From assembly GCA_030817875.1 (NCBI GenBank), contig JAUSZU010000001.1:2790001-2854000 (forward strand): a stretch of 64,000 nucleotides of DNA, written 5' to 3'. The DNA is from Flavobacterium sp. W4I14. Its GTDB lineage: Bacteria; Bacteroidota; Bacteroidia; Sphingobacteriales; Sphingobacteriaceae. The position numbers and the translations under genes are program-made. Of the stretch, positions 54,462 to 63,958 are shown piece after piece. The notes below the pieces were generated by a model. The model was not told the DNA's origin. It searched no databases and saw nothing but the letters and a program-made list of their open reading frames with translations. The first letter of the stretch is position 1. Each line of letters starts with the position of its first letter.

Positions 54462-55078
54462 TATTTCATCATTGCAGTTTCGTAAGGCACGCGGGTTACA
54501 ATCGATCTACCCAATGTAATTTCATCCGTATATTCCAGCTCACCGCCGAAAGCAATACCCCGTGCAATGGTCGTTACCGGAACATTAAACTCCTTTAATC
54601 TTTTGTACAGGTAAAACAATGTGGTATCGCCCTCCATATTCGGACTCAATGCTAAAATCACCTCTTTAATCCCTCCTGCTACCATTCTGGCCACTAAGCC
54701 ATCAATAAACAGATCAGAAGGGCCTACGCCATCCATCGGAGAAATTAAGCCTCCCAAAACATGGTAAACCCCAAAATATTGACCGGTATTTTCAATTGCC
54801 ATTACATCGCGGGTATCTTCAACCACACAAATGGTTTCTTTATCGCGTTTTGGCGAAGTACAGATCTCACATACCACATAATCGGAAATGTTATGGCAAG
54901 TGCTGCAATGTTTAATATGCTGCTTAAGTTTTATAAAAGTATTGCCAAACTGGTTTACCTCCTCCTGCTCTTTGTTTAAAAGATGTAATACCAAACGTAA
55001 AGCTGTTTTTTGCCCTACACCAGGAAGTTTCGAGAATTCGTTTACCGCATCTTCGAGCAGCTTGGATGAAAAATTCAT
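54461..55078 (-). CDS. recR: Recombination mediator RecR
   Basis: DNA repair protein of 205 residues that helps RecA load on gapped DNA with RecO. It has an N-terminal HhH ([19 protein letters not shown]), a zinc finger C..C..C..C in [22 protein letters not shown], and a Toprim domain ([28 protein letters not shown]). Length is normal. Confidence 0.97.
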   Translation of the reverse strand: MNFSSKLLEDAVNEFSKLPGVGQKTALRLVLHLLNKEQEEVNQFGNTFIKLKQHIKHCSTCHNISDYVVCEICTSPKRDKETICVVEDTRDVMAIENTGQYFGVYHVLGGLISPMDGVGPSDLFIDGLVARMVAGGIKEVILALSPNMEGDTTLFYLYKRLKEFNVPVTTIARGIAFGGELEYTDEITLGRSIVTRVPYETAMMK

Positions 55079-55195
55079 ATTACAAAAATAGGTAAAATGG
55101 TTTGTTAGTTCAATAGGCAGTAGTTCATTGGTAAAGTAAACTTGGATATTAACAGGTCGAATTATTTCATCCCCCTGCCCCCTTTAGAAGGAGGA

Positions 55196-55341
55196 CTTGA
55201 TTTCCCTTCTGACTTCGACTTCCGGCTTCGGACCTCTGACCCCTGACTTCGGACTCCTGACTTCGGACCTCTGGCTTCCGACTCCGGACTCCCGACTTCG
55301 GACTTCGGACTCCCGACTTCGGACTTCGGACTTCGGACTCA
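55196..55341. repeat. Degenerate GACTTCGG microsatellite
   Basis: About 145 bases built of GACTTCGG, GACTCC and GACCTCTG units in variable order. It lies between recR and the symporter promoter; the rest of 55079-55398 shows only a half-promoter context. Confidence 0.85.
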
Positions 55342-55349
55342 TCAATGTA

Positions 55350-55380
55350 TTGCTTGATTTGATACTTTTCTTTACATTTA
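55350..55380 (+). promoter_or_regulatory. Candidate promoter of the symporter gene
   Basis: TTG (55350-55352), a 20-base spacer and TACATTTA (55373-55380) fit the Bacteroidota promoter with a final A instead of G. The symporter ATG is 19 bases downstream. Confidence 0.5.
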
Positions 55381-55398
55381 TCAGCTTAACACAAAACT

Positions 55399-56907
55399 AT
55401 GTCTCCAACCATTCTCTTATGTTTTCTGATCGGCTATTTTTTACTGCTGATTATTATTTCATTCGTAACCTCAAAAAAATCATCTGATAATTCTACTTTC
55501 TTTATTGCCAACCGGAATTCTAAATGGTATTTAGTTGCCTTTGGGATGATAGGAACTGCACTTTCGGGTGTTACTTTTATATCGGTACCCGGAGAAGTTG
55601 GCGCACCCAGTGGGAACCAGTTTCAGTATTTCCAGTTCGTTCTGGGCAATGCTGTTGGTTTTATCATCATTGCCACAGTTCTGCTCCCACTTTATTACCG
55701 GATGAATTTAACATCCATTTATAGCTACATCGAAAAGAGGCTGGGGCATTATAGTTACAAAACGGCAGCATCGATATTTTTATTGAGCCGCACTTTGGGA
55801 TCAGCAACAAGATTATACCTCGTAGTGATTGTTTTACAGCGTTTTATATTTGATAATTATGGCGTTCCGTTCTGGTTAACGGTTTTAATTTCGTTGGCAC
55901 TGATCTGGTCGTACACCTTTAAAGGTGGATTAAAAACCATTATCATTACCGATACACTGCAAACTTTTTTCCTGGTGCTTTCGGTTTTTCTGACGATTTA
56001 TTTTATTTGCAACAGTCTTGATTTCAATATTCCACAGGCATTCGAGACCATAAAAACAAGCAGTTACTCGAAAATATTCTTTCTAAACGATTTCCTAACC
56101 AATAAATTCTACTTCAGCAAACAGTTTATCGGCGGTATTTTCGTTACCATCGCCATGACGGGTTTAGATCAGGATCTGATGCAGAAAAACCTGAGCATGG
56201 GTACCATCAAAGAGGCACAAAAAAACATGTTTACTTTTACAGGGGTATTCGTAATCCTGAATGTTTTCTTTTTGAGCGTGGGCGCCTTGTTATACATTTT
56301 CGCCGCGAAAAACGGCATCGATATTCCATTGGATCACATTACCGGGAAACCAAGAACAGATTTATTGTTCCCTGAAATTGCTTTAAACAACCTTGGCGCC
56401 ATACCCGCAATTATATTCATGCTGGGCCTAACCGCAGCAACCTTTGCCACTACCGACTCTGCACTTACAGCTTTAACCACATCCTTTTGTGTCGACTTTT
56501 TAGGCATGGCTAAGGCAGAAAATGTAAATGCCAAAGACGCCGTAAAAAAGCGCCATACCGTACACGTGGCATTTTCTATTTTGATGTTTTTGGTGATCAT
56601 CGTCATCAATGCACTGAACAGTTCATCGGTAGTCAGTTTGATTTTTACCATTGCCTCTTACACCTACGGACCGCTTTTAGGACTATATAGTTTTGGATTA
56701 TTTGTAAAAAAACGCGGTCTTCACGATAAATTAGTGCCGATAGTTTGTTTATTATCACCTTTTTTATGTTACTTGCTTTCCACGTATTCTACCACTTTAT
56801 TGGGCGGTTACGTTTTTAGTGTTGAACTGATTTTAGTTAACGGTTTAATCACATTTATAGGCTTGTTGTTCATCAGTAAAAAAACTGATGCGCAAACCAG
56901 ATTTTAA
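55399..56907 (+). CDS. Sodium:solute symporter (SSS family)
   Basis: Inner-membrane Na+-coupled transporter of 502 residues with about 13 membrane segments. The SSS core is recognisable: FGMIGTALSGVTFISVPGEVGAP, WSYTFKGGLKTIIITDTLQ and the later SALTTSFCVDF segment. The substrate is not evident. A -33/-7 pair sits directly upstream. The gene is followed after 17 bases by the LOG-family gene, perhaps as one transcript. Confidence 0.92.
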   Translation: MSPTILLCFLIGYFLLLIIISFVTSKKSSDNSTFFIANRNSKWYLVAFGMIGTALSGVTFISVPGEVGAPSGNQFQYFQFVLGNAVGFIIIATVLLPLYYRMNLTSIYSYIEKRLGHYSYKTAASIFLLSRTLGSATRLYLVVIVLQRFIFDNYGVPFWLTVLISLALIWSYTFKGGLKTIIITDTLQTFFLVLSVFLTIYFICNSLDFNIPQAFETIKTSSYSKIFFLNDFLTNKFYFSKQFIGGIFVTIAMTGLDQDLMQKNLSMGTIKEAQKNMFTFTGVFVILNVFFLSVGALLYIFAAKNGIDIPLDHITGKPRTDLLFPEIALNNLGAIPAIIFMLGLTAATFATTDSALTALTTSFCVDFLGMAKAENVNAKDAVKKRHTVHVAFSILMFLVIIVINALNSSSVVSLIFTIASYTYGPLLGLYSFGLFVKKRGLHDKLVPIVCLLSPFLCYLLSTYSTTLLGGYVFSVELILVNGLITFIGLLFISKKTDAQTRF

Positions 56908-56924
56908 TATTAGAATAACAGTAT

Positions 56925-57632
56925 ATGACGAGTGAAGAAAAAATTAGAAGCGCTTTTGAAAACAAAGACTGGCAAGAAATTAAAGTAACAGACTCTTGGC
57001 AAATTTTTAAGATCATGGCCGAATTTGTAGACGGTTTTGAAAAACTGGCTAAAATTGGCCCATGTGTTACCATTTATGGTTCGGCCCGTACAGCTCAAAC
57101 GCATAGATATTACCAATTGGCAGAGCAGTGCGGTAAATTATTAACCGATCGTGGTTATGGTGTAATCACTGGCGGTGGTCCTGGTATTATGGAGGCCGGT
57201 AATAAAGGCGCCCACACCAATGGGGGTAAATCGGTAGGTTTAAATATCGAGTTGCCTTTTGAGCAGTTCCACAATAAATATATCGATCATAATAAATTGC
57301 TCGAGTTTGATTATTTCTTTGTGCGCAAAGTAATGTTCATGAAATATAGTCAGGGTTTTGTGGTTTTACCAGGTGGTTTTGGCACCATGGATGAACTTTT
57401 TGAAGCTTTAACCTTAATCCAGACCGGAAAAATTGCACGTTTCCCAATCGTATTGGTGGGTGTTGATTATTGGGGTGGATTAATTGATTGGATTAAAGGA
57501 ACGATGTTGCAGAAGGAACACAATATCCACGAAGAAGATTTAAACCTTTTCAGATTGGTAGATACCGCAGAAGAAGCTGCAGAGCACATTTTCCGTTTCT
57601 ACGATAAATATGTGCTTAAACCAAATTTCTAG
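56925..57632 (+). CDS. LOG-family Rossmann protein (TIGR00730 type)
   Basis: Cytoplasmic protein of 235 residues of the lysine-decarboxylase-like/LOG family. The motifs GGGPGIMEAGNKGA and PGGFGTMDE are intact, as in nucleoside 5'-monophosphate phosphoribohydrolases that release the base from cytokinin-type nucleotides or AMP. The physiological substrate in Bacteroidota is not settled. It lies 17 bases after the symporter gene. Confidence 0.92.
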   Translation: MTSEEKIRSAFENKDWQEIKVTDSWQIFKIMAEFVDGFEKLAKIGPCVTIYGSARTAQTHRYYQLAEQCGKLLTDRGYGVITGGGPGIMEAGNKGAHTNGGKSVGLNIELPFEQFHNKYIDHNKLLEFDYFFVRKVMFMKYSQGFVVLPGGFGTMDELFEALTLIQTGKIARFPIVLVGVDYWGGLIDWIKGTMLQKEHNIHEEDLNLFRLVDTAEEAAEHIFRFYDKYVLKPNF

Positions 57633-57733
57633 GTTGGTTCAATGGTTCATTTGCCATTGGTTCATTAGTCAGTTCAAGATGGTTAATTGTTTAACCTGTT
57701 AACTGTCAACTGAAAATTGGAAACTGTCAACTG

Positions 57734-57767
57734 AAAAAGTGCTTACAAACAGTAAGCACTTTTTTTA
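57734..57767 (+). terminator. Terminator after the LOG gene
   Basis: AAAAAGTGCTTAC and GTAAGCACTTTTTTT pair around a CAAACA loop, ending in a T run. The stretch before it (57636-57735) holds GGTTCATT and CAACTGAAAA repeats. Confidence 0.9.
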
Positions 57768-57826
57768 TGTCTTCATTTATTGTAACAACTGGAGAAAACT
57801 GCTATCTAAAATAAAACGTATCTAAA

Positions 57827-58330
57827 ATGTCGAAATTTATCAACTGGAAAAGCAATTGGCTTAGTGGCAACTTTCAACTCTTTGCAGATGGTGTTCAGAA
57901 AGGAATGATCACATTCGAAACCTGGAAGAGCAATGCCGAAAGTATGCTTGAGGATAAAAACTATCAATTTGTAAACGAAGGTTTCTGGCAATCGAGCACA
58001 AAGGTAATCGACAGAAAAACAAATGAAGTGGTTGCCATGATTAACTACGATACCTGGAAATCTAAAGCGGTAATCAGCTTAAGATCGGGTGAGCAGTATG
58101 AATGGAAATCGATAAATTTATGGCGTTCGCAATGGACGGTGAGCAATTATAAAGATGAACACATTATGTATAGCGCTAGCAGCAACAGTGGCTCATTATC
58201 GTCTGATACCGACAACGAATTATTGATTATAGCAGGCTTATTTATTAAGCAGATTTATAACAAACAATTACTTGCTGTGGTTGCTTGTTTTGTACCGATC
58301 ATTACGACATCAACACTTCGCCATAATTAG
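57827..58330 (+). CDS. Trp-rich hypothetical protein, tandem paralogue 1
   Basis: Protein of 167 residues that I do not recognise. It has an unusual abundance of tryptophan spaced in a regular beta pattern (FINWKSNWLSGNFQLF, FETWKSNAES, FWQSSTKVI, YEWKSINLWRSQW) and a hydrophobic C-terminal segment (about 133-157). It resembles in spacing beta-barrel folds such as LURP-one/tubby-like, but that is only an impression. The next gene is a clear paralogue, so the pair arose by tandem duplication. Confidence 0.75.
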   Translation: MSKFINWKSNWLSGNFQLFADGVQKGMITFETWKSNAESMLEDKNYQFVNEGFWQSSTKVIDRKTNEVVAMINYDTWKSKAVISLRSGEQYEWKSINLWRSQWTVSNYKDEHIMYSASSNSGSLSSDTDNELLIIAGLFIKQIYNKQLLAVVACFVPIITTSTLRHN

Positions 58331-58355
58331 TAAAAAAATTAAATCCTTTTGTGAG

Positions 58356-58850
58356 ATGGAACAGGTATTAAATTGGAGAAAAGGTTTATTTGATAGCAAT
58401 TATCAGGTATTTAACAACGGACTGTTAAAATTTTCGCTGAATTTTAGTTCGTGGAAAAATTCGGCAATAGCCACTACCCAGGCAGGTATTTACCTGTTAA
58501 AAAGTGAAGGATTTTCTAAACCTGAAACTAAATTACTGAACAATCAGAATGAGGTTTTAGCTATAATTACTTATGACTGGCTTCGTTTCAATGCAAAAAT
58601 TGTATTTGCCTCTGGCGATACTTTTGACTGGAGCTTTCAAAACAGCTGGTTAAGCCGGTGGTCGTTAAACGACCATCAGGATAAACAGATTTTATTCAAT
58701 GCTTCAAGCGGAAATGGCATGTTACATAGCAATGTAGACGACGATAAACTGATTTTATGCGGGCTTTTTATCAGGGAATACTATTCGAGACTTCTTGTTG
58801 GCTTTATCATTGTAATATTCCTTCTGTTTAGTTTCAAGAATATTTTTTAA
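58356..58850 (+). CDS. Trp-rich hypothetical protein, tandem paralogue 2
   Basis: Protein of 164 residues from ATG 58356 (MEQVLNWRKG). It aligns throughout with the preceding gene: LNWRKGLFDSNYQVFNNGLLKFSLNFSSWKNSA, SEGFSKPETKLLNNQNEVLAIITYDWLRFNAKIVF and SGDTFDWSFQNSWLSRWSL. It ends in a membrane segment (about 142-160). The longer frame from 58272 overlaps the upstream gene and is not needed. Function unknown. Confidence 0.75.
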   Translation: MEQVLNWRKGLFDSNYQVFNNGLLKFSLNFSSWKNSAIATTQAGIYLLKSEGFSKPETKLLNNQNEVLAIITYDWLRFNAKIVFASGDTFDWSFQNSWLSRWSLNDHQDKQILFNASSGNGMLHSNVDDDKLILCGLFIREYYSRLLVGFIIVIFLLFSFKNIF

Positions 58851-59013
58851 TCTGGTCTGAGTTTCGCAATCTGGTCTTAGCGTCTCGCTAAGACACTAGA
58901 AAATATTAAACTTAAATTACAGCACTATTTTATGTCGTAGCGAGACGCTACGACGAGAGTTAGCTAAGGAAGATGCTAAAACAAGTTCAGCATGACGATA
59001 ACTCGATATTAAT

Positions 59014-59358
59014 TTATCCCAAAATCTCTTTTATCTTTTCGGTTGGTCTGGCAATTACAGCTTGATCTCCTGAGATGATAATCGGTCTTTCAATTAAAAT
59101 TGGATGTGCAACCATGGCATCAATCCATTCTTCATCGGTCAAGGTTTTTCCTTTATAATTTTCAGTAAAAACCTTTTCACCTTTACGGATCAATTCTAAT
59201 GGTTTAATACCCAGTTTTCGAATAATTTCTTCAAGTTCACTTTTATTGGGCGGGGTTTCCAAGTAATAAACTACCTCGAAAGCCTTTCCACTTTTTTCTA
59301 ATTCAGCTAAAGCACAACGGCTTTTAGTACATCGGTTATTGTGATAAATCGTAATCAT
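59014..59358 (-). CDS. arsC: ArsC-family reductase
   Basis: Thioredoxin-fold protein of 114 residues similar to glutaredoxin-dependent arsenate reductase and to Spx/YffB. The catalytic cysteine is C10 in NNRCTKSRCAL, and the C-terminal arginine is in HPILIERPII. It lacks the CxxC of Spx. No arsenic operon is nearby, so the substrate may be something else. It is 10 bases after the DUF502 gene. Confidence 0.85.
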   Translation of the reverse strand: MITIYHNNRCTKSRCALAELEKSGKAFEVVYYLETPPNKSELEEIIRKLGIKPLELIRKGEKVFTENYKGKTLTDEEWIDAMVAHPILIERPIIISGDQAVIARPTEKIKEILG

Positions 59359-59368
59359 TTAGAAATGT

Positions 59369-59959
59369 TTAAAGTCCGCTTACGCCACCGCTAACCACCA
59401 GTTTCATGGCATCAGCTGCTGTCATATGCAAATCAGTTACCTTATCTCTTCCTACAATGCAAAGCTGACCCGCAAAAGAATAAGAAAGTGGAAAATATAC
59501 TGCTACTTCTTCGGGCAGATTGAGTTTATGCAGATCGTTCTGTGTTAAAAATCCAATCTTTTTTAGGCCTCCCTCCACTTCTACCAGCACCGGGTGGTTA
59601 AATTTCTTCTCATCACCTACAAAAGCTTCTGTTAAATCTTTTATAGAAGAATAGATAAAATTAAGTAAGGGCAGCCGCTGCATAATCCGCTGAAACCAAT
59701 TGTACATGGGCTCGGTTACCAAATTGGTTACAAAGATACCGGCCAGCAAAATAAGGGCTAAAACCGTCAGCAAACCTAAACCAGGGATATTCCTGCTTTC
59801 GCCTGTATTTGGATTTACGCCTAAAATATTGTTTACATTCAACCAGCTATCTACAGTTGTAACCGCCCAAACTACAATAAAAATACTTACGGCAATGGGC
59901 ACAACAATTAATAAACCTTTAATCAAATAGTTTAAAATAGCTTTCCCGACTTTATTCAT
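59369..59959 (-). CDS. DUF502 membrane protein
   Basis: Inner-membrane protein of 196 residues of the DUF502 family. Two membrane segments are seen at about 9-32 and 60-82, followed by the conserved NWFQRIMQRLPLLNFIYSSIKDLTEAF stretch and a soluble C-terminal half (EGGLKKIGFLTQ, AVYFPLSYSFAGQLCIVG). Function unknown. It lies 10 bases before the ArsC-like gene on the same strand. Confidence 0.88.
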   Translation of the reverse strand: MNKVGKAILNYLIKGLLIVVPIAVSIFIVVWAVTTVDSWLNVNNILGVNPNTGESRNIPGLGLLTVLALILLAGIFVTNLVTEPMYNWFQRIMQRLPLLNFIYSSIKDLTEAFVGDEKKFNHPVLVEVEGGLKKIGFLTQNDLHKLNLPEEVAVYFPLSYSFAGQLCIVGRDKVTDLHMTAADAMKLVVSGGVSGL

Positions 59960-59979
59960 GGTGCAAAAATAACAAATTT

Positions 59980-60198
59980 TAGTTCATTAGTTCATTAGTC
60001 ATTGGTTCATTTGTGCGGCCCGTTCAATGGTTCATTAGCCATTGGTTCATTTGTACCAAGAGCCTACTAAGCAATCTGCTATACCAATGAACAACTGAAC
60101 GAATGAACCAATAGGCAATCTGCTATACTAATGACCAATGAACCACTGAACAAATGAACCAATACGCTACACTAATGACCAATGAACCAATGAACTAA
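59980..60198. repeat. Inverted minisatellite of GGTTCATT units
   Basis: Left half (59980-60050): repeats of TTCATTAGTTCATT and CATTGGTTCATTTG. Right half (60085-60198): their complements, AATGAACCAATGAAC and CAATGACCAATGAACC. The two halves can pair over most of their length. Confidence 0.8.
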
Positions 60199-60201
60199 AA
60201 A

Positions 60202-62661
60202 CTATTCATAGAAATAAACACGTTTAACCCTTTGCGAGATATTGGTCAGAATTTCATAAGGAATGGTGCCGATATCTTTGGCCAACTGCATAATGGTGTG
60301 TTCCTTATTAAAAACAATAGCTTCATCACCAGGCTTCACATCAATACCTGTGATATCCAACATGGTCATATCCATACAGATTGAACCAATTGTGGGCACC
60401 AAGTGGCCATTAATCAGCATTTTACCCACTCCATTGCCAAAATACCTGGCATAGCCGTCGGCATAGCCAATTTTTACAGTCGCTATTTTTCCACCATTTG
60501 GCATTACACCCTTCCTGCTATAACCTACAGTTTCACCCGGAGCTAATGTCTTCACTTGGGTAACCGTAGTTTTAAGCACCATTACAGTTTGCAAACCCCG
60601 GTTATTCGGCAATGCAGCATCAAAACCATACAAGCCTATACCTAAACGCACCATATCCATTTGCCCTTCTGGCCAACGCGAAATGCCCGAAGTATTCGAA
60701 ATATGGAGCAATGGCTTGTAGCCTAAAACTTCGACCAGCTGGTTGGCGATAATTTTAAACCTTGCAATCTGCTGTTGCGTAAATCCATCATGCTCTGCTG
60801 CATCGCTTGCTACTAAATGAGAAAAAATACTCTGAACCTTCACCCTGGCCGAATCTTTAAGCAGATTAGACAAAGTATCAATTTCTGACTGATCAAAGCC
60901 CAAACGGTGCATGCCACTATCTATTTTAATGTGGATGGGATAATCGAAATCAAAATCAGACAGTGCATTTAAAAAACTATTCAGAATTTCTATACTGTAA
61001 ATTTCGGGTTCGAGCTTATGTTTAATGATGGCCTCAAAAGCAGACTCTTCAGGACTCATCACCATAATCGGTAAAGTGATTCCCGCTTTCCGCAAAGCGA
61101 TACCTTCATCGGCATAAGCTACCGCCAGATAATCTATCTTATGGAACTGCAATAAATTGGCGATCTCAAAACTTCCACTCCCATACGAAAAAGCTTTAAC
61201 CATGGCCATTATTTTAACACCTGGTTTGATTTTAGAGCGATAAAACTGCAGATTACCAACCATGGCATTCAAGTCAATTTCTAAAACCGTATCATGTATC
61301 TTCTGTGTGAGCAGTTTACTGATCCGACCAAATTCGAACCGTCTGGCCCCTTTTACCAATATGGTTTCGTGGTTAAACTGTAAACCAGGGAAAGCATCGA
61401 TAAAGGCATTTGTATCGTCGAAAAACTGTGTTTCAAACTTAAAAAGATCAGTATACTTGGAAATATGAATCCCAATACCAATCAGGCGGTTTACCTTCTT
61501 CTGTAAAAGCAGTTCGGCTATCTCTGTATATAAATCTAAATCATCTCTCCCCGTTTCAAATAATTCGGAAAGAATAACGGTTTTCTTTGCATGCTGGTTC
61601 TGTTGATTTAAAAAATCAAGGGCAATGGCCAACGAAGAAATATCGGCACTATAAGAATCGTCGATAATGGAACATTGGTTAATCCCATTTTTCAGTTCTA
61701 AACGCATGCTCACATGGCTCAGCTTTTCCAAACGCAAATCGGCCTGCTCTGGTGTATAACCCAAAGCCAATAAAGTTGCCCAGCAAATCATTCCATTTTC
61801 TATGGAAGCTTTATCTTTAAAAGGCAAAATGCATTCAATTTCCCTATTTTGATAAATGGCCCTCAGGTAGCAGTTGCCTTCGATGGGTTCAACCGCAATA
61901 ACCTGAAGATCTGCTGTTTGTTTACTACTCCAGCTAAATCGTTTTTTACCGGGAAGTTCTTTTGCACTAATTTCGGCTACATATTCGGGCGAGTAAATAA
62001 ACAGTTCAGCTGCTGCAAAAAGCTTCAGTTTCTCCGTTAGTTTTTCCTTTTTAGAACCGAATCCTTCTGCATGTGCTTCACCTATATTGGTTAGGATTCC
62101 GATTTCGGGACGGATAATTTCTGCCAAGTATTGCATCTCGTTAACTGCAGAAATACCAGCTTCAAAAATACCCAGCGTATGATCGGCCTCAATCTGCCAT
62201 ACTGAAAGCGGCACCCCAATCTGCGAATTATAACTTTTCGGACTTTTAACGATATTAAAATCGGCGGCCAGAAGCTGATACAACCATTCTTTAACAATTG
62301 TTTTCCCATTACTCCCGGTAATGCCAATTGTTTTTAGATCAAATTGATTCCGGTGTTCGATGGCAAGCTTTTGAAGTGATACCAAAGCATCATCTACCAG
62401 TAAAAAATTGCAGTCGGGGTATTCATTAATGTATTTCGCTTCGGTAATTACAAAATTTCTGATTTCCTTTATATAAGCATCTCTAATAAATTCATGTCCA
62501 TCACGGTGCGAAGACAGGGCAAAAAACACAGAATTTTCCGGAACCAAAACCGAACGGCTATCGATCACCAGATATTGAATAATCACCTGTTCATCAACTA
62601 ATTTGGCATCGGCATTTAAAATTTCGGCTATTTTGGCAATCGTGTATATTGGATTTTGCAT
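60202..62661 (-). CDS. Bifunctional MurF / alanine racemase
   Basis: Cell-wall enzyme of 819 residues. The N-terminal half (about 1-450) is UDP-MurNAc-tripeptide:D-Ala-D-Ala ligase, with the ATP loop TGSNGKT (about 114-120) and NIGEAHAEGFGS. The C-terminal half (about 455-819) is PLP-dependent alanine racemase, with K489 in VKAFSYGSG and the catalytic Tyr in VGYSRKGVMPNG. Fused MurF-Alr proteins are usual in Bacteroidota. The fusion makes both the D-Ala donor and its consumer in one chain. Confidence 0.95.
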   Translation of the reverse strand: MQNPIYTIAKIAEILNADAKLVDEQVIIQYLVIDSRSVLVPENSVFFALSSHRDGHEFIRDAYIKEIRNFVITEAKYINEYPDCNFLLVDDALVSLQKLAIEHRNQFDLKTIGITGSNGKTIVKEWLYQLLAADFNIVKSPKSYNSQIGVPLSVWQIEADHTLGIFEAGISAVNEMQYLAEIIRPEIGILTNIGEAHAEGFGSKKEKLTEKLKLFAAAELFIYSPEYVAEISAKELPGKKRFSWSSKQTADLQVIAVEPIEGNCYLRAIYQNREIECILPFKDKASIENGMICWATLLALGYTPEQADLRLEKLSHVSMRLELKNGINQCSIIDDSYSADISSLAIALDFLNQQNQHAKKTVILSELFETGRDDLDLYTEIAELLLQKKVNRLIGIGIHISKYTDLFKFETQFFDDTNAFIDAFPGLQFNHETILVKGARRFEFGRISKLLTQKIHDTVLEIDLNAMVGNLQFYRSKIKPGVKIMAMVKAFSYGSGSFEIANLLQFHKIDYLAVAYADEGIALRKAGITLPIMVMSPEESAFEAIIKHKLEPEIYSIEILNSFLNALSDFDFDYPIHIKIDSGMHRLGFDQSEIDTLSNLLKDSARVKVQSIFSHLVASDAAEHDGFTQQQIARFKIIANQLVEVLGYKPLLHISNTSGISRWPEGQMDMVRLGIGLYGFDAALPNNRGLQTVMVLKTTVTQVKTLAPGETVGYSRKGVMPNGGKIATVKIGYADGYARYFGNGVGKMLINGHLVPTIGSICMDMTMLDITGIDVKPGDEAIVFNKEHTIMQLAKDIGTIPYEILTNISQRVKRVYFYE

Positions 62662-62722
62662 GCTATTATATTCAGAAAAATACGGTAATCGCTATTATTT
62701 TTACGAATTTCAGTAAATAATT

Positions 62723-63211
62723 ATGAAAAGCGGTAAACAAGAAGCAGTATTATTAGATAAAAAACAGGCGCTGGTAAAAGCCGAGCATTTTTGTGCTTAC
62801 CAGGAGCGCTCGCAAAAGGAAGTAAGGTATAAACTGGTAGAATGGGGCATGCGCGGCGATGAACTGGAAGAAATTATAAGTGAACTGATTTTAAATAATT
62901 TCTTAAATGAAGAAAGGTTTGCAAAAAGTTATGCATCGGGCAAATTCAACATTAAACATTGGGGCCGTGTTAAAATTAAACAGGGTTTAAAATTGAAAGG
63001 TGTACCGGATAAAATCCTGCAAAAGGCAATTTACAGCATCGATGATGATGATTATTTACAAACGATAGAAAAATTGGCCATTAAAAAAGTACAGAGTTTG
63101 AACGAAAATGATCCGTTTAAAAGAAAAAATAAGCTAATGAGCTACCTTCAGGCAAAAGGTTTTGAAACTGATTTAATTTTACTTGTACTGAAAGCCAGCA
63201 ATTTAAATTAA
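62723..63211 (+). CDS. recX: RecX-family regulatory protein
   Basis: RecA modulator of 162 residues composed of three-helix RecX repeats. AEHFCAYQERSQKEVRYKLVEWGM, LNNFLNEERFAKSYASGKFNIKHWGRVKIKQGLKLKGV and NKLMSYLQAKGFETDLI are typical. It is divergent from murF-alr and precedes the tRNA cluster. Length is normal for the short RecX of Bacteroidota. Confidence 0.92.
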   Translation: MKSGKQEAVLLDKKQALVKAEHFCAYQERSQKEVRYKLVEWGMRGDELEEIISELILNNFLNEERFAKSYASGKFNIKHWGRVKIKQGLKLKGVPDKILQKAIYSIDDDDYLQTIEKLAIKKVQSLNENDPFKRKNKLMSYLQAKGFETDLILLVLKASNLN

Positions 63212-63237
63212 ATATTAAATTTTTAACAAGAAATCTC

Positions 63238-63267
63238 TTGACAGAAATATAAATCTGTCTATATTTG
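63238..63267 (+). promoter_or_regulatory. Promoter of the tRNA cluster
   Basis: TTG (63238-63240), a 19-base spacer and TATATTTG (63260-63267) match the Bacteroidota consensus perfectly, 38 bases before tRNA-Gly. Confidence 0.8.
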
Positions 63268-63305
63268 CATCACCAAAACGAAACAACAACATCAGTTTTG
63301 TTCAT

Positions 63306-63378
<73 letters not shown>

Positions 63379-63450
63379 CCAAAATGCCTTCCTAACAGAA
63401 GGCATTTATTTTAAAGTTAACCAAGCCGATGGAGATCGGCAACGGCTAAT

Positions 63451-63534
63451 GCTCGGGTGGTGGAACTGGTAGACACGCAGGACTTAAAATCCTGTGCTTT
63501 CAAAGGCGTGCGGGTTCGATTCCCGCCCCGAGTA
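63451..63534 (+). tRNA. tRNA-Leu (anticodon TAA)
   Basis: Class II tRNA of 84 bases: acceptor GCTCGGG/CCCGAGT with G-U at the first pair, D-arm TGGAACTGGTAGACAC, anticodon arm CAGGA-CTTAAAA-TCCTG, a long variable arm GCTTTCAAAGGCG, and GGGTTCGATTCCC T-arm. CCA is not encoded. It is followed by an AAAACCTTTC/GAAAGGTTTT terminator (63554-63579). Confidence 0.97.
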
Positions 63535-63620
63535 CACAAAAAAAATCGAACGAAAAACCTTTCAGAAATGAAAGGTTTTGTTGTTTATGGTCATTTTTCT
63601 TTATAGATCTAAAGGCTAAT

Positions 63621-63703
63621 GGTTGATCCGGAACTGGTGGACACGGCCCGACCTAAGTCGGGATGCTTTCAAAGGCGTGCGGGTTCGATTCCCGCCCCGA
63701 GTA
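63621..63703 (+). pseudogene. tRNA-Leu-like pseudogene, unit 2
   Basis: D-arm, variable arm and T-arm match tRNA-Leu, but the acceptor 5' strand is replaced by GGTTGATCC, which does not pair with CCCGAGT, and the anticodon arm is replaced by CCCGA-CCTAAG-TCGGG with a six-base loop. It should not be a working tRNA. Confidence 0.85.
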
Positions 63704-63789
63704 CACAAAAAAAATCGAACGAAAAACCTTTCAGAAATGAAAGGTTTTGTTGTTTATGGTCATTTTTCTTTATAGATCTAAAGGCTAAT

Positions 63790-63872
63790 GGTTGATCCGG
63801 AACTGGTGGACACGGCCCGACCTAAGTCGGGATGCTTTCAAAGGCGTGCGGGTTCGATTCCCGCCCCGAGTA
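63790..63872 (+). pseudogene. tRNA-Leu-like pseudogene, unit 3
   Basis: Identical, as far as I can compare, to the unit at 63621-63703, including the altered acceptor and anticodon arms. Confidence 0.85.
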
Positions 63873-63958
63873 CACAAAAAAAATCGAACGAAAAACCTTT
63901 CAGAAATGAAAGGTTTTGTTGTTTATGGTCATTTTTCTTTATAGATCTAAAGGCTAAT

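Noticed and set aside
55196..55341. CRISPR-like array
   Set aside because: The GACTTCGG units are short, directly abutting and degenerate, with no unique spacers of constant length and no cas genes.
55197..55487. ORF of 96 codons spanning the microsatellite and symporter start
   Set aside because: Its composition comes from the GACTTCGG repeat and it overlaps the real symporter start in another frame.
59980..60198. CRISPR-like or coding repeat
   Set aside because: Units are inverted between halves and have no spacers; no open frame is maintained.
63621..63703. Second functional tRNA-Leu
   Set aside because: The acceptor stem cannot form and the anticodon loop has only six bases, so it is treated as a pseudogene unit.
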